From: Streptomyces sp. SM11
GTDB lineage: Bacteria > Actinomycetota > Actinomycetes > Streptomycetales > Streptomycetaceae
Assembly (NCBI RefSeq): GCF_002910905.1
Contig: NZ_NEUE01000041.1
Location: 1 to 43,706, forward strand
Length of the DNA: 43,706 nucleotides
Direction of reading: 5' to 3'
The position numbers and the translations under genes are program-made. Positions 9,092 through 18,089 of the stretch are shown piece after piece. Every line of letters starts with the position of its first letter. Within the stretch, counting starts at the first letter, position 1. The notes beneath the pieces were generated by a model. The model worked only from the letters and a program-made list of their open reading frames with translations, searched no databases and was not told where the DNA came from.

Positions 9092-10618
9092 GTGACCGAC
9101 AGTGCTGGCCCGCAGTCCGACCCGGACCACCCGGCCGGGGACAAGCCGCAGGGCAGGTCGCAGGGCAGGTCGCAGGAGAGGCCCGGACCCGAGGGCGTGA
9201 CCCCCGAGGGCGGAACCCCGGAAGGCGCGGCCCCGGAGGGCGGTGCTCCTCAGGACGGTGCTCCTCAGGACGGCCCCCCTGAAGCCGCCGGGCCCGGAAC
9301 GCCCGAGAGCTCGGAGAGTACGGAGAACACCGAAAGCGCGGCGGGTTCCGCGAAGGGGGAAGGCGGTGGCGGGGCCGAGGGTGACCCCGCTCCCGGCCGC
9401 GGCGGTGACCCCGACGGCGCGGCCGGGAGCGGTGACGGCGTGCGGACCTGGGCCGATCAGCCCAAGGACGGCATCGTCGCCGCGCGCGGGAGCCACTGGC
9501 TGCGCTGGACCGCGCTCGCCGCCTCGTTCCTCGTGCTGGTCGCCGCGGGGGCGGGCTGGTGGCTCTACAGGAAGCTCGACGGGAACATCACCACCGACAC
9601 GAGCGCCGCCGCCGAGCTCAAGGTGTACGAGAAGGAACGGCCGACCCCGGTCGTCATGGACGCGCAGAACATCCTGCTCATCGGGTCCGACAGCCGGGCC
9701 GGGGACAACCGTGAGTACGGCCGGGACGACGGCGGCAGCCAGCGCTCCGACACCACGATCCTGCTGCACCTCGCGGCGGACCGGAAGAGCGCGACGGCCG
9801 TATCCCTCCCCCGCGACCTGATGGTGGAGATCCCCAGCTGCCGCACCGCGGACGGCAAACAGACACGGGAGCGGTTCACGCAGTTCAACGCGGCGTTCGA
9901 GCTCGGCGGCACCGCCTGCACGATCCGCACCGTGGAACGGATGACCGGCATCCGCATCGATCACCACATGGTCGTCGACTTCAACGGCTTCAAGGACATG
10001 GTCGACGCCGTGGACGGGGTCGAGGTCTGCCTCAAGGAGCCGATCGACGACAAGGACGCGCACCTGGAGCTCCCGGCCGGCCGGCAGACACTGAACGGCG
10101 AGGAGGCCCTCGGCTACGTACGGGCGCGCAAGTCCCTCGGCAACGGCAGCGACACCGAACGGATGGAACGCCAGCAGCAGTTCCTGGGCGCCCTGGTGAA
10201 CAAGATGCAGAGCAATGGCGTGCTGCTCAACCCGACGCGGCTCTACCCGGTGCTGGACGCGGCGACCAAGTCGCTGACCACGGACCCGGGTCTTGACTCG
10301 CTGCGCGACCTGTACGACCTGGTGCGCGGGATGCGCAACGTGCCGACCGAGCAGGTGCAGTTCCTGACCGTGCCGCGGCAGCCGTACCGCAACAACGTGA
10401 ACCGGGACGAACTCGTCGAACCGGACGCCGGTGACCTGTTCAAGCAACTCCGTGAGGACCGGCCCGTCGCCGTGGTCCCGGCCGACGAACTGGAGGAAGC
10501 GCAGCGGGACCAGGAGAGGGAGCAGGACGGGAATCCGGACGAAGCCGGGTCCGAAAGCCCGACGCCCACACCCACCTATTCGGGGTCGAGTGCGGCGGAC
10601 GACCTGTGCAAGCAGTAA
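9092..10618 (+). CDS. LCP-family glycopolymer transferase 1 (no LytR_C domain)
   Basis: About 508 residues. The cytoplasmic N-terminal 130 residues are disordered and very rich in Gly/Pro/Glu, with repeated PEGG and PQDG words. One transmembrane helix (about 137-158, LRWTALAASFLVLVAAGAGWW) precedes the extracellular LytR-CpsA-Psr domain. Family motifs are NILLIGSDSR, QRSDTTILLH and SLPRDLMVEIP; the conserved Asp and Arg residues bind magnesium and the lipid pyrophosphate. LCP enzymes transfer undecaprenyl-linked polymers onto peptidoglycan. The GTG at 9092 is preferred because GAAGGA lies 10 bases upstream; the ATG at 9080 sits directly on that Shine-Dalgarno sequence. It ends in a Thr/Pro/Ser tail. 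Confidence 0.9.
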   Translation: MTDSAGPQSDPDHPAGDKPQGRSQGRSQERPGPEGVTPEGGTPEGAAPEGGAPQDGAPQDGPPEAAGPGTPESSESTENTESAAGSAKGEGGGGAEGDPAPGRGGDPDGAAGSGDGVRTWADQPKDGIVAARGSHWLRWTALAASFLVLVAAGAGWWLYRKLDGNITTDTSAAAELKVYEKERPTPVVMDAQNILLIGSDSRAGDNREYGRDDGGSQRSDTTILLHLAADRKSATAVSLPRDLMVEIPSCRTADGKQTRERFTQFNAAFELGGTACTIRTVERMTGIRIDHHMVVDFNGFKDMVDAVDGVEVCLKEPIDDKDAHLELPAGRQTLNGEEALGYVRARKSLGNGSDTERMERQQQFLGALVNKMQSNGVLLNPTRLYPVLDAATKSLTTDPGLDSLRDLYDLVRGMRNVPTEQVQFLTVPRQPYRNNVNRDELVEPDAGDLFKQLREDRPVAVVPADELEEAQRDQEREQDGNPDEAGSESPTPTPTYSGSSAADDLCKQ

Positions 10619-10842
10619 AGCAATCACCAAGACAGAGAACACAATCGACGCATTACAGGAAGAATGCCCGGTTGTAAGGGGCGTTGAATAGGTCACGCAC
10701 GTCGCTCGACGCGGAATCGGCCGGATAGTGTGACGCGATCCGGTGCTTCCGGCCGTCAGGTCGTGCACTGCTGGAGCGAAGGAACGAGCGCCTTGCCGGG
10801 GGAGGGCGCCTCGCGTGGCACCGACGGAGGACGCAGGCAACC

Positions 10843-12627
10843 GTGGACGCGCACAGTCGTGGACGGGCGGACGATATCGACCCCGCCGACCAGTGGGTAC
10901 TCAACCCGCACACCGGCAATTACGAATTGCGACTGGACCACTCCGCTGGGGAGTCGAGCAGTCCTTCGCGTACGGCCACGGCTGCCGAAGGAACCGGTCG
11001 CCGCGGTGAATCACGGACCGGTTCGTCCCGCGAGGGTTCAGGACGCCGCGGTTCCGGTTCGCGGGAGCGCGAGGGCGCCCCGGACGGGCCGCGCCAGGTG
11101 CCCGGCCAGCGCAGCCGCCGCAGCGCCCAGGGGGCGCGCGCGGCCGCCGAACCGCCCGCGCCCGGCCGCCGGAAGCGCAAGCCCAGGAAGTCGCGCAAGA
11201 AGAAGGCGCTGCTCTGGACGGGCGGGGTCATGGCGTTCGTCGTGGTCGCCGGCTCGGTCGGCGCGTACATCCTGTACGAGCGGTTCAACGGCAACATCGA
11301 CACCGTCGACGTGGGGAACGTCGGCAGCAAGGGCGTCGTGAGCGACGGCCCGATGAACATCCTGATCATCGGCACCGACAAACGCACCGGCAAGGGCAAC
11401 GAGGGGTACGGCGACAAGGGCAGCACCGGCCACGCCGACACCAACATCCTGTTCCACGTCTCCGAGGACCGCACCAACGCGACGGCGATGAGCATCCCGC
11501 GCGACCTGATGACGACCATCCCGGACTGCGAGACGAAGCAGCCCGACGGGTCGACGAAGGTGATCCCGGGCGCCGCGAAGGCCCGTTTCAACACCAGTCT
11601 CGGCCAGGAGGGCCGCGACCCCGGGTGCACGATGCGGACGGTCGAGGAGATCACCGGCATCCAGCCGGACCACTTCATGATGGTCGACTTCAACGCGGTC
11701 AAGGAGCTCACGACGGCGGTCGGCGGCGTCAATGTCTGCATGGCGAAGCCGATCGACGACCCGAAGTCGCATCTGAAGCTGCCCCAGGGCGAGTCGAAGG
11801 TGCAGGGCGAAACCGCCCTGGCCCTGCTCCGCACCCGGGACAGCTTCGGCAACCGGAGCGACCTCGACCGGATCAAGGTGCAGCAGCAGTTCCTCGGCTC
11901 CATGATCCGGGAGATGAAGTCGAGCGACACGCTCACCAACCCGAAGAAGCTCTTCAAGCTCGCCGACGCGGCCACCAAGGCGCTGACCGTCGACACGGGC
12001 ATCGGTGACGCGAAGAAGCTGATGACGCTCGCCCAGGAGATCAGCAAGGTCAACACGGAGAACATCACCTTCGTCACGATGCCGGTCAAAGACAACCCGG
12101 ACGAGCCGAAGCCCGTCACGGTGGTCGTGCACCCGCAGCAGGGCGACCCGCTCTTCGCGATGATGCGATCCGACACCTCCCTGACCGAGGTGAAGCAGAA
12201 GGAGAAGGCCGCCAAGAGCAAGCAGGCGGCCCTGCTCAAGGGACCGAAGGCCGCGCCCGAGGACGTACGCGTGGACGTCCTCAACGGCGGTGATATCTCC
12301 GGTGGGGCGGGTGCGACCGTCACCTGGCTCCAGAACGAGCAGGGGGTGCTCAAGTCCACCAACAAGGCCAACGCACCCGAGAAGATCAAGAAGACGACGC
12401 TGGAGTACGCGCCCAACCAGGCCGATCAGGCCCGGGCGCTCGCCGAGATGATGGGGCTGCCCGCCGCGGCCATGAAGCAGGGCACCGCCGACGCCGAGGG
12501 GCTGGAGGCGATGGTGCTCACGCTGGGGGCGGACTTCAAGGGCGCGGGCCAGCTCATCACCGGGCCGGCGAAGGCTCCGGAGGGCGTTGAGCAGGCAAGC
12601 GCCGACAAGGCGGTTTGCGCCAAGTGA
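10843..12627 (+). CDS. LCP-family glycopolymer transferase 2 with LytR_C domain
   Basis: 594 residues, GTG start with GGAGG upstream. The cytoplasmic N-terminus (1-121) opens with an acidic motif (DDIDPADQWVLNPHTGNYEL) that is more ordered-looking than the rest, then becomes Arg/Ser-rich and ends in a Lys/Arg cluster. A transmembrane helix lies at about 122-144. The LCP domain carries NILIIGTDKR, GHADTNILFH and SIPRDLMTTIP. A C-terminal LytR_C domain (about 475-580, starting DVRVDVLNGG) follows. Its expected role is attachment of lipid-linked wall polymer to peptidoglycan. It lies 51 bases upstream of the next LCP gene in the same direction, so the two are probably cotranscribed. Confidence 0.92.
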   Translation: MDAHSRGRADDIDPADQWVLNPHTGNYELRLDHSAGESSSPSRTATAAEGTGRRGESRTGSSREGSGRRGSGSREREGAPDGPRQVPGQRSRRSAQGARAAAEPPAPGRRKRKPRKSRKKKALLWTGGVMAFVVVAGSVGAYILYERFNGNIDTVDVGNVGSKGVVSDGPMNILIIGTDKRTGKGNEGYGDKGSTGHADTNILFHVSEDRTNATAMSIPRDLMTTIPDCETKQPDGSTKVIPGAAKARFNTSLGQEGRDPGCTMRTVEEITGIQPDHFMMVDFNAVKELTTAVGGVNVCMAKPIDDPKSHLKLPQGESKVQGETALALLRTRDSFGNRSDLDRIKVQQQFLGSMIREMKSSDTLTNPKKLFKLADAATKALTVDTGIGDAKKLMTLAQEISKVNTENITFVTMPVKDNPDEPKPVTVVVHPQQGDPLFAMMRSDTSLTEVKQKEKAAKSKQAALLKGPKAAPEDVRVDVLNGGDISGGAGATVTWLQNEQGVLKSTNKANAPEKIKKTTLEYAPNQADQARALAEMMGLPAAAMKQGTADAEGLEAMVLTLGADFKGAGQLITGPAKAPEGVEQASADKAVCAK

Positions 12628-12678
12628 CACCGGGTCACCGCGCCGCAGCGGAAATCTGAACAGCATGGGGGGGGTCCG

Positions 12679-14403
12679 ATGGGACGGAGCAGCACGCGCG
12701 GGGAGGGGACGCGATCACGCGTCCGCAACGCCGGTCAGCTCGACCGCGACACGAGCCTGTACGAAGGTGACGGCGACGGGCCGGGAGGCGGTGAGGGACC
12801 GGGAGGCGGTGAGCGGCCGGGGGGCGGCGAGCGACCGAGAGGCAGCCGCCGGGCGGCGAAGGGCCGCCGCGGCAACGGCGGTGGCGCCCAGGGGCGCAGC
12901 AGCCGCCGCGCGCCCAAGAGCGCCAAGCGGCGTGCACTGCGCTGGAGCGCCTCCGTACTCGCCGTACTGATACTCGGCACCGGCGGCGCCGGTTATCTCT
13001 ACTACGAGTACCTCAACAGCAACATCAAGAAAGAGGATCTGACCCTCGGCGACAAGCAGATGGCCGATCACAAGGCCAACGCCGCCGGGCAGACCCCGCT
13101 CAACATCCTGCTCATCGGTTCCGACGCCCGGGACACCGAAGCCAATCAGAAGCTGGGCGGGGCGAAGAAGACCTTCGGCGCCAAGCCTCTGGCCGATGTG
13201 CAGATGCTGCTCCACATTTCGGCGGACCGCAGCAACCTCTCCGTGATCAGCATGCCGCGCGACACCATGCTGAAGATGCCCAAGTGCACGGCCCCGGACG
13301 GCGAGGTCTTCCCGGCCAGCACCGTGGACGTACAGACCAACGAGAGTCTGGGCCGCGGTGGTCCCGGGTGCACGGTGGCCACCTGGTACGAGCTGACCGG
13401 CATCCGGATCGACCACTTCATGATGATCGACTTCGCCGGTGTGGTCTCGATGGCCGACGCGATCGGCGGCGTCCCCGTCTGCGTCGACGCCAACATCCAC
13501 TCACGCGACCGGGGCGGCAAGGGCTCCGGGCTGAAGCTGGAGAAGGGCACCACCTACGTCAAGGGCGAGCAGGCCCTCGCGTGGCTGCGCACCCGGTACG
13601 GCTTCGAGGGCAACACCGACCTGGGACGGGCGAAGGCCCAGCACCAGTACATGAACTCCATGGTCCGCGAACTGCGCAAGGGCACCAAGCTCACCGACCC
13701 GGCGAAGTTGATGAACCTCGCCGAGGCGGCCACCGACGCGCTGACGGTCGACAAGGGCATCAAATCAGTCAAGAAGCTCTACGACCTGGCCGAGGAGTTC
13801 AAGAAGGTCCCGACGAAGCGCATCACGATGTCGACCATGCCGAACGTGTACGGCACCGGTGTGAACAAGGGCCGGGTCTACCCGAAGGCGGGCGACGCGG
13901 AGCAGCTTTTCCGGATGGTCCGCGAGGACGTGCCGCTGGACGGCAAGGCCTCCAAGCGGAAGAAGCCGGAGGAGCCCAAGGACCCGTCGGCGCCGGTCGG
14001 CGAGATCGCCGTCGCCGTACGGAACGGGACCGCGACCGACGCACTCGGACCGGCCTCGGGGCGCGCGGGAGATGTGGCGGAGCAGCTGAAGGAGGCGGGC
14101 TTCGGCCAGACCACCGTCGACCCGAACAACGTGACCAGGGCGGCACGGACGGCGATCCTGTATCCGAGCGCGGAGCTGGAGGGCGACGCGCAGGCGGTCG
14201 CCAAGGTGCTCGGGGTTCCGTTGTCGCAGGTGAAGAAGTCCACCGACGTCTCGGGGATCTCGCTCGCCGTGGGCGCGGACTGGCGCGAGGGCGGGGCCTA
14301 CCCGGTGTCCAAGGGCACGGAGAAGACCCCGGAGTCGGCGGGGGCCCTCAACGGCGACGACAAGAATGCGTGCATGAAGGTCAATCCGAACTACACCTGG
14401 TGA
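12679..14403 (+). CDS. LCP-family glycopolymer transferase 3 with LytR_C domain
   Basis: 574 residues. The ATG at 12679 follows a G-run ribosome-binding site. The N-terminal 85 residues are cytoplasmic, with repeats of GPGGGE/RPGGGE and a strongly basic end. A transmembrane helix lies at about 87-108. The extracellular LCP domain has NILLIGSDARD, LADVQMLLHISAD (the usual Ser/Thr-Asp-Thr is altered to ADVQ) and SMPRDTMLKMP. LytR_C occupies about 438-540 (EIAVAVRNGTATDAL). The ADVQ variant at a normally conserved position may affect metal or substrate binding. A strong hairpin terminator follows the stop. Confidence 0.92.
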   Translation: MGRSSTRGEGTRSRVRNAGQLDRDTSLYEGDGDGPGGGEGPGGGERPGGGERPRGSRRAAKGRRGNGGGAQGRSSRRAPKSAKRRALRWSASVLAVLILGTGGAGYLYYEYLNSNIKKEDLTLGDKQMADHKANAAGQTPLNILLIGSDARDTEANQKLGGAKKTFGAKPLADVQMLLHISADRSNLSVISMPRDTMLKMPKCTAPDGEVFPASTVDVQTNESLGRGGPGCTVATWYELTGIRIDHFMMIDFAGVVSMADAIGGVPVCVDANIHSRDRGGKGSGLKLEKGTTYVKGEQALAWLRTRYGFEGNTDLGRAKAQHQYMNSMVRELRKGTKLTDPAKLMNLAEAATDALTVDKGIKSVKKLYDLAEEFKKVPTKRITMSTMPNVYGTGVNKGRVYPKAGDAEQLFRMVREDVPLDGKASKRKKPEEPKDPSAPVGEIAVAVRNGTATDALGPASGRAGDVAEQLKEAGFGQTTVDPNNVTRAARTAILYPSAELEGDAQAVAKVLGVPLSQVKKSTDVSGISLAVGADWREGGAYPVSKGTEKTPESAGALNGDDKNACMKVNPNYTW

Positions 14404-14435
14404 CGCCGTAGACGGACGGACGGACCGACCGTACG

Positions 14436-14482
14436 CGGCGAAGGGCCCCTGGAAACCGGCGGTTTCCAGGGGCCCTTCGCCG
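14436..14482. terminator. Bidirectional hairpin terminator
   Basis: A perfect 22-bp inverted repeat (14436-14457 / 14461-14482) with a 3-base loop lies between the stop of LCP gene 3 (+) and the end of the convergent glycosyltransferase gene (-). It can terminate transcription from both sides. There is no T-run, as is common for Streptomyces terminators. Confidence 0.9.
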
Positions 14483-14492
14483 TGCCTGCCGG

Positions 14493-15521
14493 TCAGACGG
14501 TCTCGCTGCTCCCGTTCATCGCCGGGCGGCGGCTCGCGATGACCCGTTTGGCCAGCGACCGGGGGCTGGTGAGGAAGCCGAAGCCCCAGCACATGTGCAT
14601 GGTCGCCAGCGCCACCGGGATCCGGGCGCGGGCCTTCAGCGGGAGCCCCTTGCCGGCGGGCAGCGACCCGGCGACGATCGCGGCCACGTAGCCGCCCGGG
14701 ACGGCCAGCGCCCACGGGGTGACGGCCGCGCCCAGGACCAGGCCCGCCGCGATCGCGACGACGGCGGCCGGCGGGGCCAGGTAGCGGAGGTTGATCGAGC
14801 CGGGGTGGTAGCGGGCGACGACGTGGCGCCAGCGGCCGTAGTCCTTGTACTGCTTGGCGAGCGCCTTCACCGTGGGGCGCGGGCGGTACTGGACCTTCAG
14901 CTCGGGCGAGAACCAGATCAGCCCGCCGGCCTCGCGGATGCGGAAGTTGAGCTCCCAGTCCTGGGCGCGGATGAACTCGACGTTGTAGCCCTCGGCCCGC
15001 TCCAGGGCCTCGCGGCGGAAGACGCCGAGATAGACGGTCTCGGCCGGGCCCGCCTGGCCGCCGGTGTGGAAGGCCGCGTTGCCGACGCCGATCTTCGACG
15101 TCATCGCGGCGGCGACGGCGTCCTCCCAGGCGTTCTCGCCCTCGGCGTGCATGATGCCGCCGACGTTCTGCGCGCCGGTCTCCTCCAGGAGGCGGACGGC
15201 GGTGGCGATGTAGTTCGGCGAGAGCATGCCGTGGCCGTCGACCCGTACGACGACGGGGTGGCGGGAGGCCTTGATCGCCGCGTTGAGGGCGGCGGGGGTG
15301 CGGCCGGTGGGGTTGGGCACGGTGTGGACGCGGGGGTCCTCGGCGACGAGCTCGGCGGCGATCTCGTCCGTCCGGTCGGCGGAGGGGCCGAGCGCGATCA
15401 CGACCTCCATCTCACCGGCGTACTCCTGCTCCAGGATGTGCCGGACCGAGTTCCTGAGATGGCGTTCCTCGTTGAGCACCGGCATGATCACGGAGACGGC
15501 GGGGTACTGCGCGGCAGACAT
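14493..15521 (-). CDS. GT2 family glycosyltransferase, membrane-associated (ExoA-like)
   Basis: 342 residues. The GT-A fold opens with VSVIMPVLNEERHL. VRVDGHGML supplies the metal-binding Asp region, and AQDWELNFRIREAGG followed by YGRWRHVVARYH corresponds to the acceptor-side ED and (Q/R)xxRW motifs. Two hydrophobic segments at about 245-290 should anchor it to the inner face of the membrane. It probably adds a sugar to a lipid-linked or polymeric acceptor, with succinoglycan-type ExoA as the nearest known analogue. The ATG at 15521 has GAGG 6 bases upstream. Lying between LCP genes, it is a candidate for making the polymer those enzymes attach. Confidence 0.88.
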   Translation of the reverse strand: MSAAQYPAVSVIMPVLNEERHLRNSVRHILEQEYAGEMEVVIALGPSADRTDEIAAELVAEDPRVHTVPNPTGRTPAALNAAIKASRHPVVVRVDGHGMLSPNYIATAVRLLEETGAQNVGGIMHAEGENAWEDAVAAAMTSKIGVGNAAFHTGGQAGPAETVYLGVFRREALERAEGYNVEFIRAQDWELNFRIREAGGLIWFSPELKVQYRPRPTVKALAKQYKDYGRWRHVVARYHPGSINLRYLAPPAAVVAIAAGLVLGAAVTPWALAVPGGYVAAIVAGSLPAGKGLPLKARARIPVALATMHMCWGFGFLTSPRSLAKRVIASRRPAMNGSSETV

Positions 15522-15697
15522 GTGGTCCTCGGGTGGTCCTCGGGGGCGCCGGGGGGTGCCGGGGGTGCCGCACCGCAGGAGGCGGGCGCCCCGGGAGGCG
15601 GCGTTATTCGGCCGCCACGTTACCGCGAATGGGGGACACCGGTGCGCGCGCCGCCGGGTCGCGGGCCGGGGCGGAGATCGTATGGGCCTACCGTGCG

Positions 15698-15760
15698 ATT
15701 GGTCCCCTTGCACCATTGGTCCCCTTGCACCGCAGAGGTGTCTCCCTTGCACCCCGGAGG
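15698..15760. promoter_or_regulatory. Tandem 17-bp direct repeat upstream of LCP gene 4
   Basis: The perfect 17-mer attggtccccttgcacc occurs head-to-tail at 15698-15714 and 15715-15731, with a third partial copy (tctcccttgcacc) at 15741-15753. The repeats end just before the GGAGG ribosome-binding site (15756-15760) of the GTG at 15772. The arrangement suggests binding sites for a regulator or a leader element; no regulator is identified. Confidence 0.6.
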
Positions 15761-15771
15761 TGTCTCCCCCC

Positions 15772-17286
15772 GTGCCCACACCGCAACGACCACAACGGCC
15801 CCAGCGCCCGCCGCACCCCCGCACCACTCCCCCGCGACGCCGTCCGCCCCGGGGCACCCGGCCGGCCCTCGCCCGCAGGCAGGACGAGCGGCCGCGCTGG
15901 GGCATGCGGGTGGCCACCGGTCTTTCGGTGCTGGTGCTGGGGGCCGGTGGGATCGGTCACGCCGTGGTGAGCAGCCTGGAGGGCGGAATCGGCCGGGTCG
16001 ATCCGTTCAAGGACATGAAGAACCGCCCGCAGGGGGGCCACGGCACGAATCTGCTGCTCGTCGGCACGGACGGCCGGGACACGATCACCGAGGCCGAGAG
16101 GAAGAAGTACCGGCTCGGCGGCGCGCCCTGCCACTGCACCGACACGATCATGCTGGTCCATCTGTCGGCGGACCGGCGGCGGGCGAGCGTGGTCAGCCTC
16201 CCCCGGGACAGTTACGCCGAGATGCCCGCCCACACCGACCGCACCACGGGCAAGCACCACGAGAGCCACCCGGTGAAGCTGAACGCCGCGTACGCGGAGG
16301 GCGGGCCCACGCTGACCGTGCGGACCGTCGAGAACATGACCGGGGTCAAGGTCGACCACTATCTGGAGGTCGACTTCACCAGCTTCATGAAGACGGTGGA
16401 CGCGGTCGGCGGGGTGAAGATCTGCACGGCCCGGCCGATGAAGGACTCGTACACCGGTCTGGACCTGCCCGCCGGCACCCATGAGATGGACGGCGGCCAG
16501 GCGCTCCAGTACGTACGCTCGCGCCATGTGGACGTGGCCTCCGACCTGGGCCGGATGGAGCGCCAGCAGAAGTTCGTGGCGGCGCTGATCAAACAGGCGA
16601 CGGGCAGCGGGGTACTGCTGAACCCGGTGAAGTTCCAGCGGGTCGCCGCCTCGGCGCTCGGCTCGGTCCGGGCCGACAAAGGCTTCGGTACGGAGCAGAT
16701 GCTGGCGCTGGGCAAGGCGATGAAGGACTTCGGTCCGGCCTCGTCGGAATTCGCCTCCGTGCCCATCGGCAATCCCAGCTTCCCGGTCAAGGGCATCGGC
16801 TCGACGGTGCAGTGGGACGCGAAGAAGGCGAAGGAGCTGTTCCGGGCCCTGCGCGAGGACAAGCCGCTGGCCCCGTCGAAGCCGAAGCCCGCGGCCGGCC
16901 CGAAGGAGCCGCCGGCCACGCTCGTGGACGTGGCACCGAAGGAGGTCCGGGTGCAGGTCTACAACGGGACCCCGAAGGACGGCCTCGGCCGGACGGTGGA
17001 CGAGGCGCTGCGGGCCACCGGGTTCACCACCAGCGAGGCCCCGCTCAACGGGGAGCTGCGGGATCTGAAGCGGACGCTCGTGGAGTACGACCCGCGCTGG
17101 GACCGGTCGGCGAAGTCCCTGGCCACCGCCCTGCCCGGGAGCGAGCTCAAGGCGGTGGAGGGCCGGGGCCCGCTGATGAAGGTGACCGTGGGCTCGGACT
17201 TCACGAAGGTGCAGCGGGTGAGGGCGGAGAGCCGGCAGACGGGCGAGTTCTCCACGGTGCGGGGCGACGAGGTGGTGTGCCCGTAA
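15772..17286 (+). CDS. LCP-family glycopolymer transferase 4 with LytR_C domain
   Basis: About 504 residues from the GTG at 15772, chosen because GGAGG lies 11 bases upstream; the longer open frame overlaps the divergent glycosyltransferase and its tandem repeat. A short Pro/Arg/Gln-rich cytoplasmic tail (1-42) is followed by a transmembrane helix at about 45-66. The LCP domain has NLLLVGTDGRD, CTDTIMLVHLSAD and SLPRDSYAEMP, all key Asp and Arg positions present, and carries two Cys (APCHC) near the first motif. The LytR_C domain (about 392-480, EVRVQVYNGTPKDGLG) is complete. Expected role: transfer of lipid-linked wall polymer onto peptidoglycan. Confidence 0.92.
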   Translation: MPTPQRPQRPQRPPHPRTTPPRRRPPRGTRPALARRQDERPRWGMRVATGLSVLVLGAGGIGHAVVSSLEGGIGRVDPFKDMKNRPQGGHGTNLLLVGTDGRDTITEAERKKYRLGGAPCHCTDTIMLVHLSADRRRASVVSLPRDSYAEMPAHTDRTTGKHHESHPVKLNAAYAEGGPTLTVRTVENMTGVKVDHYLEVDFTSFMKTVDAVGGVKICTARPMKDSYTGLDLPAGTHEMDGGQALQYVRSRHVDVASDLGRMERQQKFVAALIKQATGSGVLLNPVKFQRVAASALGSVRADKGFGTEQMLALGKAMKDFGPASSEFASVPIGNPSFPVKGIGSTVQWDAKKAKELFRALREDKPLAPSKPKPAAGPKEPPATLVDVAPKEVRVQVYNGTPKDGLGRTVDEALRATGFTTSEAPLNGELRDLKRTLVEYDPRWDRSAKSLATALPGSELKAVEGRGPLMKVTVGSDFTKVQRVRAESRQTGEFSTVRGDEVVCP

Positions 17287-17288
17287 CC

Positions 17289-17413
17289 CGGTGACCGTGC
17301 GGGTCGCCTCAGGCCGCCACCCGGTGGCCGTACGGGTACCTCAGCCGTCAACCGGCGACCGTACGGGTACCTCAGCCGCCCCCGACGACCGTACGGTTCG
17401 CCTCAGCCGTCCA
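17289..17413. repeat. Four tandem copies of a ~31-bp unit between convergent genes
   Basis: The motif ccgtacgggtacctcagccg and variants recur with ctcag at 17308, 17340, 17371 and 17402, a spacing of 32, 31 and 31 bases. The last copy runs into the 3' end of the thioesterase gene and supplies its stop codon, so the array may have grown by duplication of that gene end. No gene lies in it. Confidence 0.8.
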
Positions 17414-17972
17414 TGCCGTCGGCGGCGCGCTTCTCGCGCAGTTCCTTGATCGCGCGGCGGCGGGCGAGCCGGTGGGTGCGCCGGATCTGCGCCTCCTGGT
17501 AGCGCCGGTTGTCGCGCTCGGTCTCGGGGATCACCGGCGGTACGCGGCGCGGCTTGCCGTCCCCGTCGACGGCGGCGAAGACCAGATAGGCGCTGCCGAC
17601 CTGCTGGGCGGGGGTCGACTCGTTCCAGCGTTCGGCCATCACGCGGACGCCGACCTCCATCGAGGAACGGCCGGTCCAGTTGACCTGCGCGCGTACGTGT
17701 ACGAGGTCACCGACCCTGACGGGCTCCAGGAAGACCATCTCGTCCATGGAAGCGGTCACCGCGGGCCCGCCGGAGTGCCGGCCGGCCACCGCGCCCGCGG
17801 CGTCGTCGACCAGTTTCATGATCACGCCACCGTGCACCGTGCCGAGGAGGTTGGTGTCGTTGCCGGTCATGATGTGGCTGAGGGTGGTTCGGGACGCCGC
17901 GGTCGGCTTGCCCGGAATCTCACCCTCCGGGCGGTTGGCCCGATCTGTTATGCCAGTGGCCTGATCTGTCAT
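17403..17972 (-). CDS. Acyl-CoA thioesterase, hotdog fold
   Basis: 189 residues with one hotdog domain of the acyl-CoA hydrolase (YciA/ACOT-like) type. TLSHIMTGNDTNLLGTVHGG is the N-terminal helix with the active-site region. MKLVDDAAGAVAGRHSG, VTASMDEMVFLEPVRVGD and WTGRSSMEVGVRVMAE follow in the expected order. It should hydrolyse an acyl-CoA in the cytosol; chain length is unknown. The C-terminal 45 residues form a charged helix rich in Arg. The ATG at 17972 has AAGGTGG about 6 bases upstream. It is divergent from LCP gene 5 across a 117-base promoter region. Confidence 0.9.
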   Translation of the reverse strand: MTDQATGITDRANRPEGEIPGKPTAASRTTLSHIMTGNDTNLLGTVHGGVIMKLVDDAAGAVAGRHSGGPAVTASMDEMVFLEPVRVGDLVHVRAQVNWTGRSSMEVGVRVMAERWNESTPAQQVGSAYLVFAAVDGDGKPRRVPPVIPETERDNRRYQEAQIRRTHRLARRRAIKELREKRAADGMDG

Positions 17973-18089
17973 ACAGTCCACCTTATGCGGGGGCAGGGAT
18001 CCCGCAGAATGCATCAGGTTCGCAACAGCCCTGGTGCGATTTCCCTTACACCCTGTAATAGCTGTGGGCCGGAACGGCACACTGTCGGG

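Noticed and set aside
7118..10840. Very long minus-strand open frame (1240 codons) across the amidase, TIGR03089 and first LCP gene
   Set aside because: It is out of frame with three well-supported genes, has Pro/Arg/Ala-biased composition and no domain. Long antisense frames are expected at this GC content.
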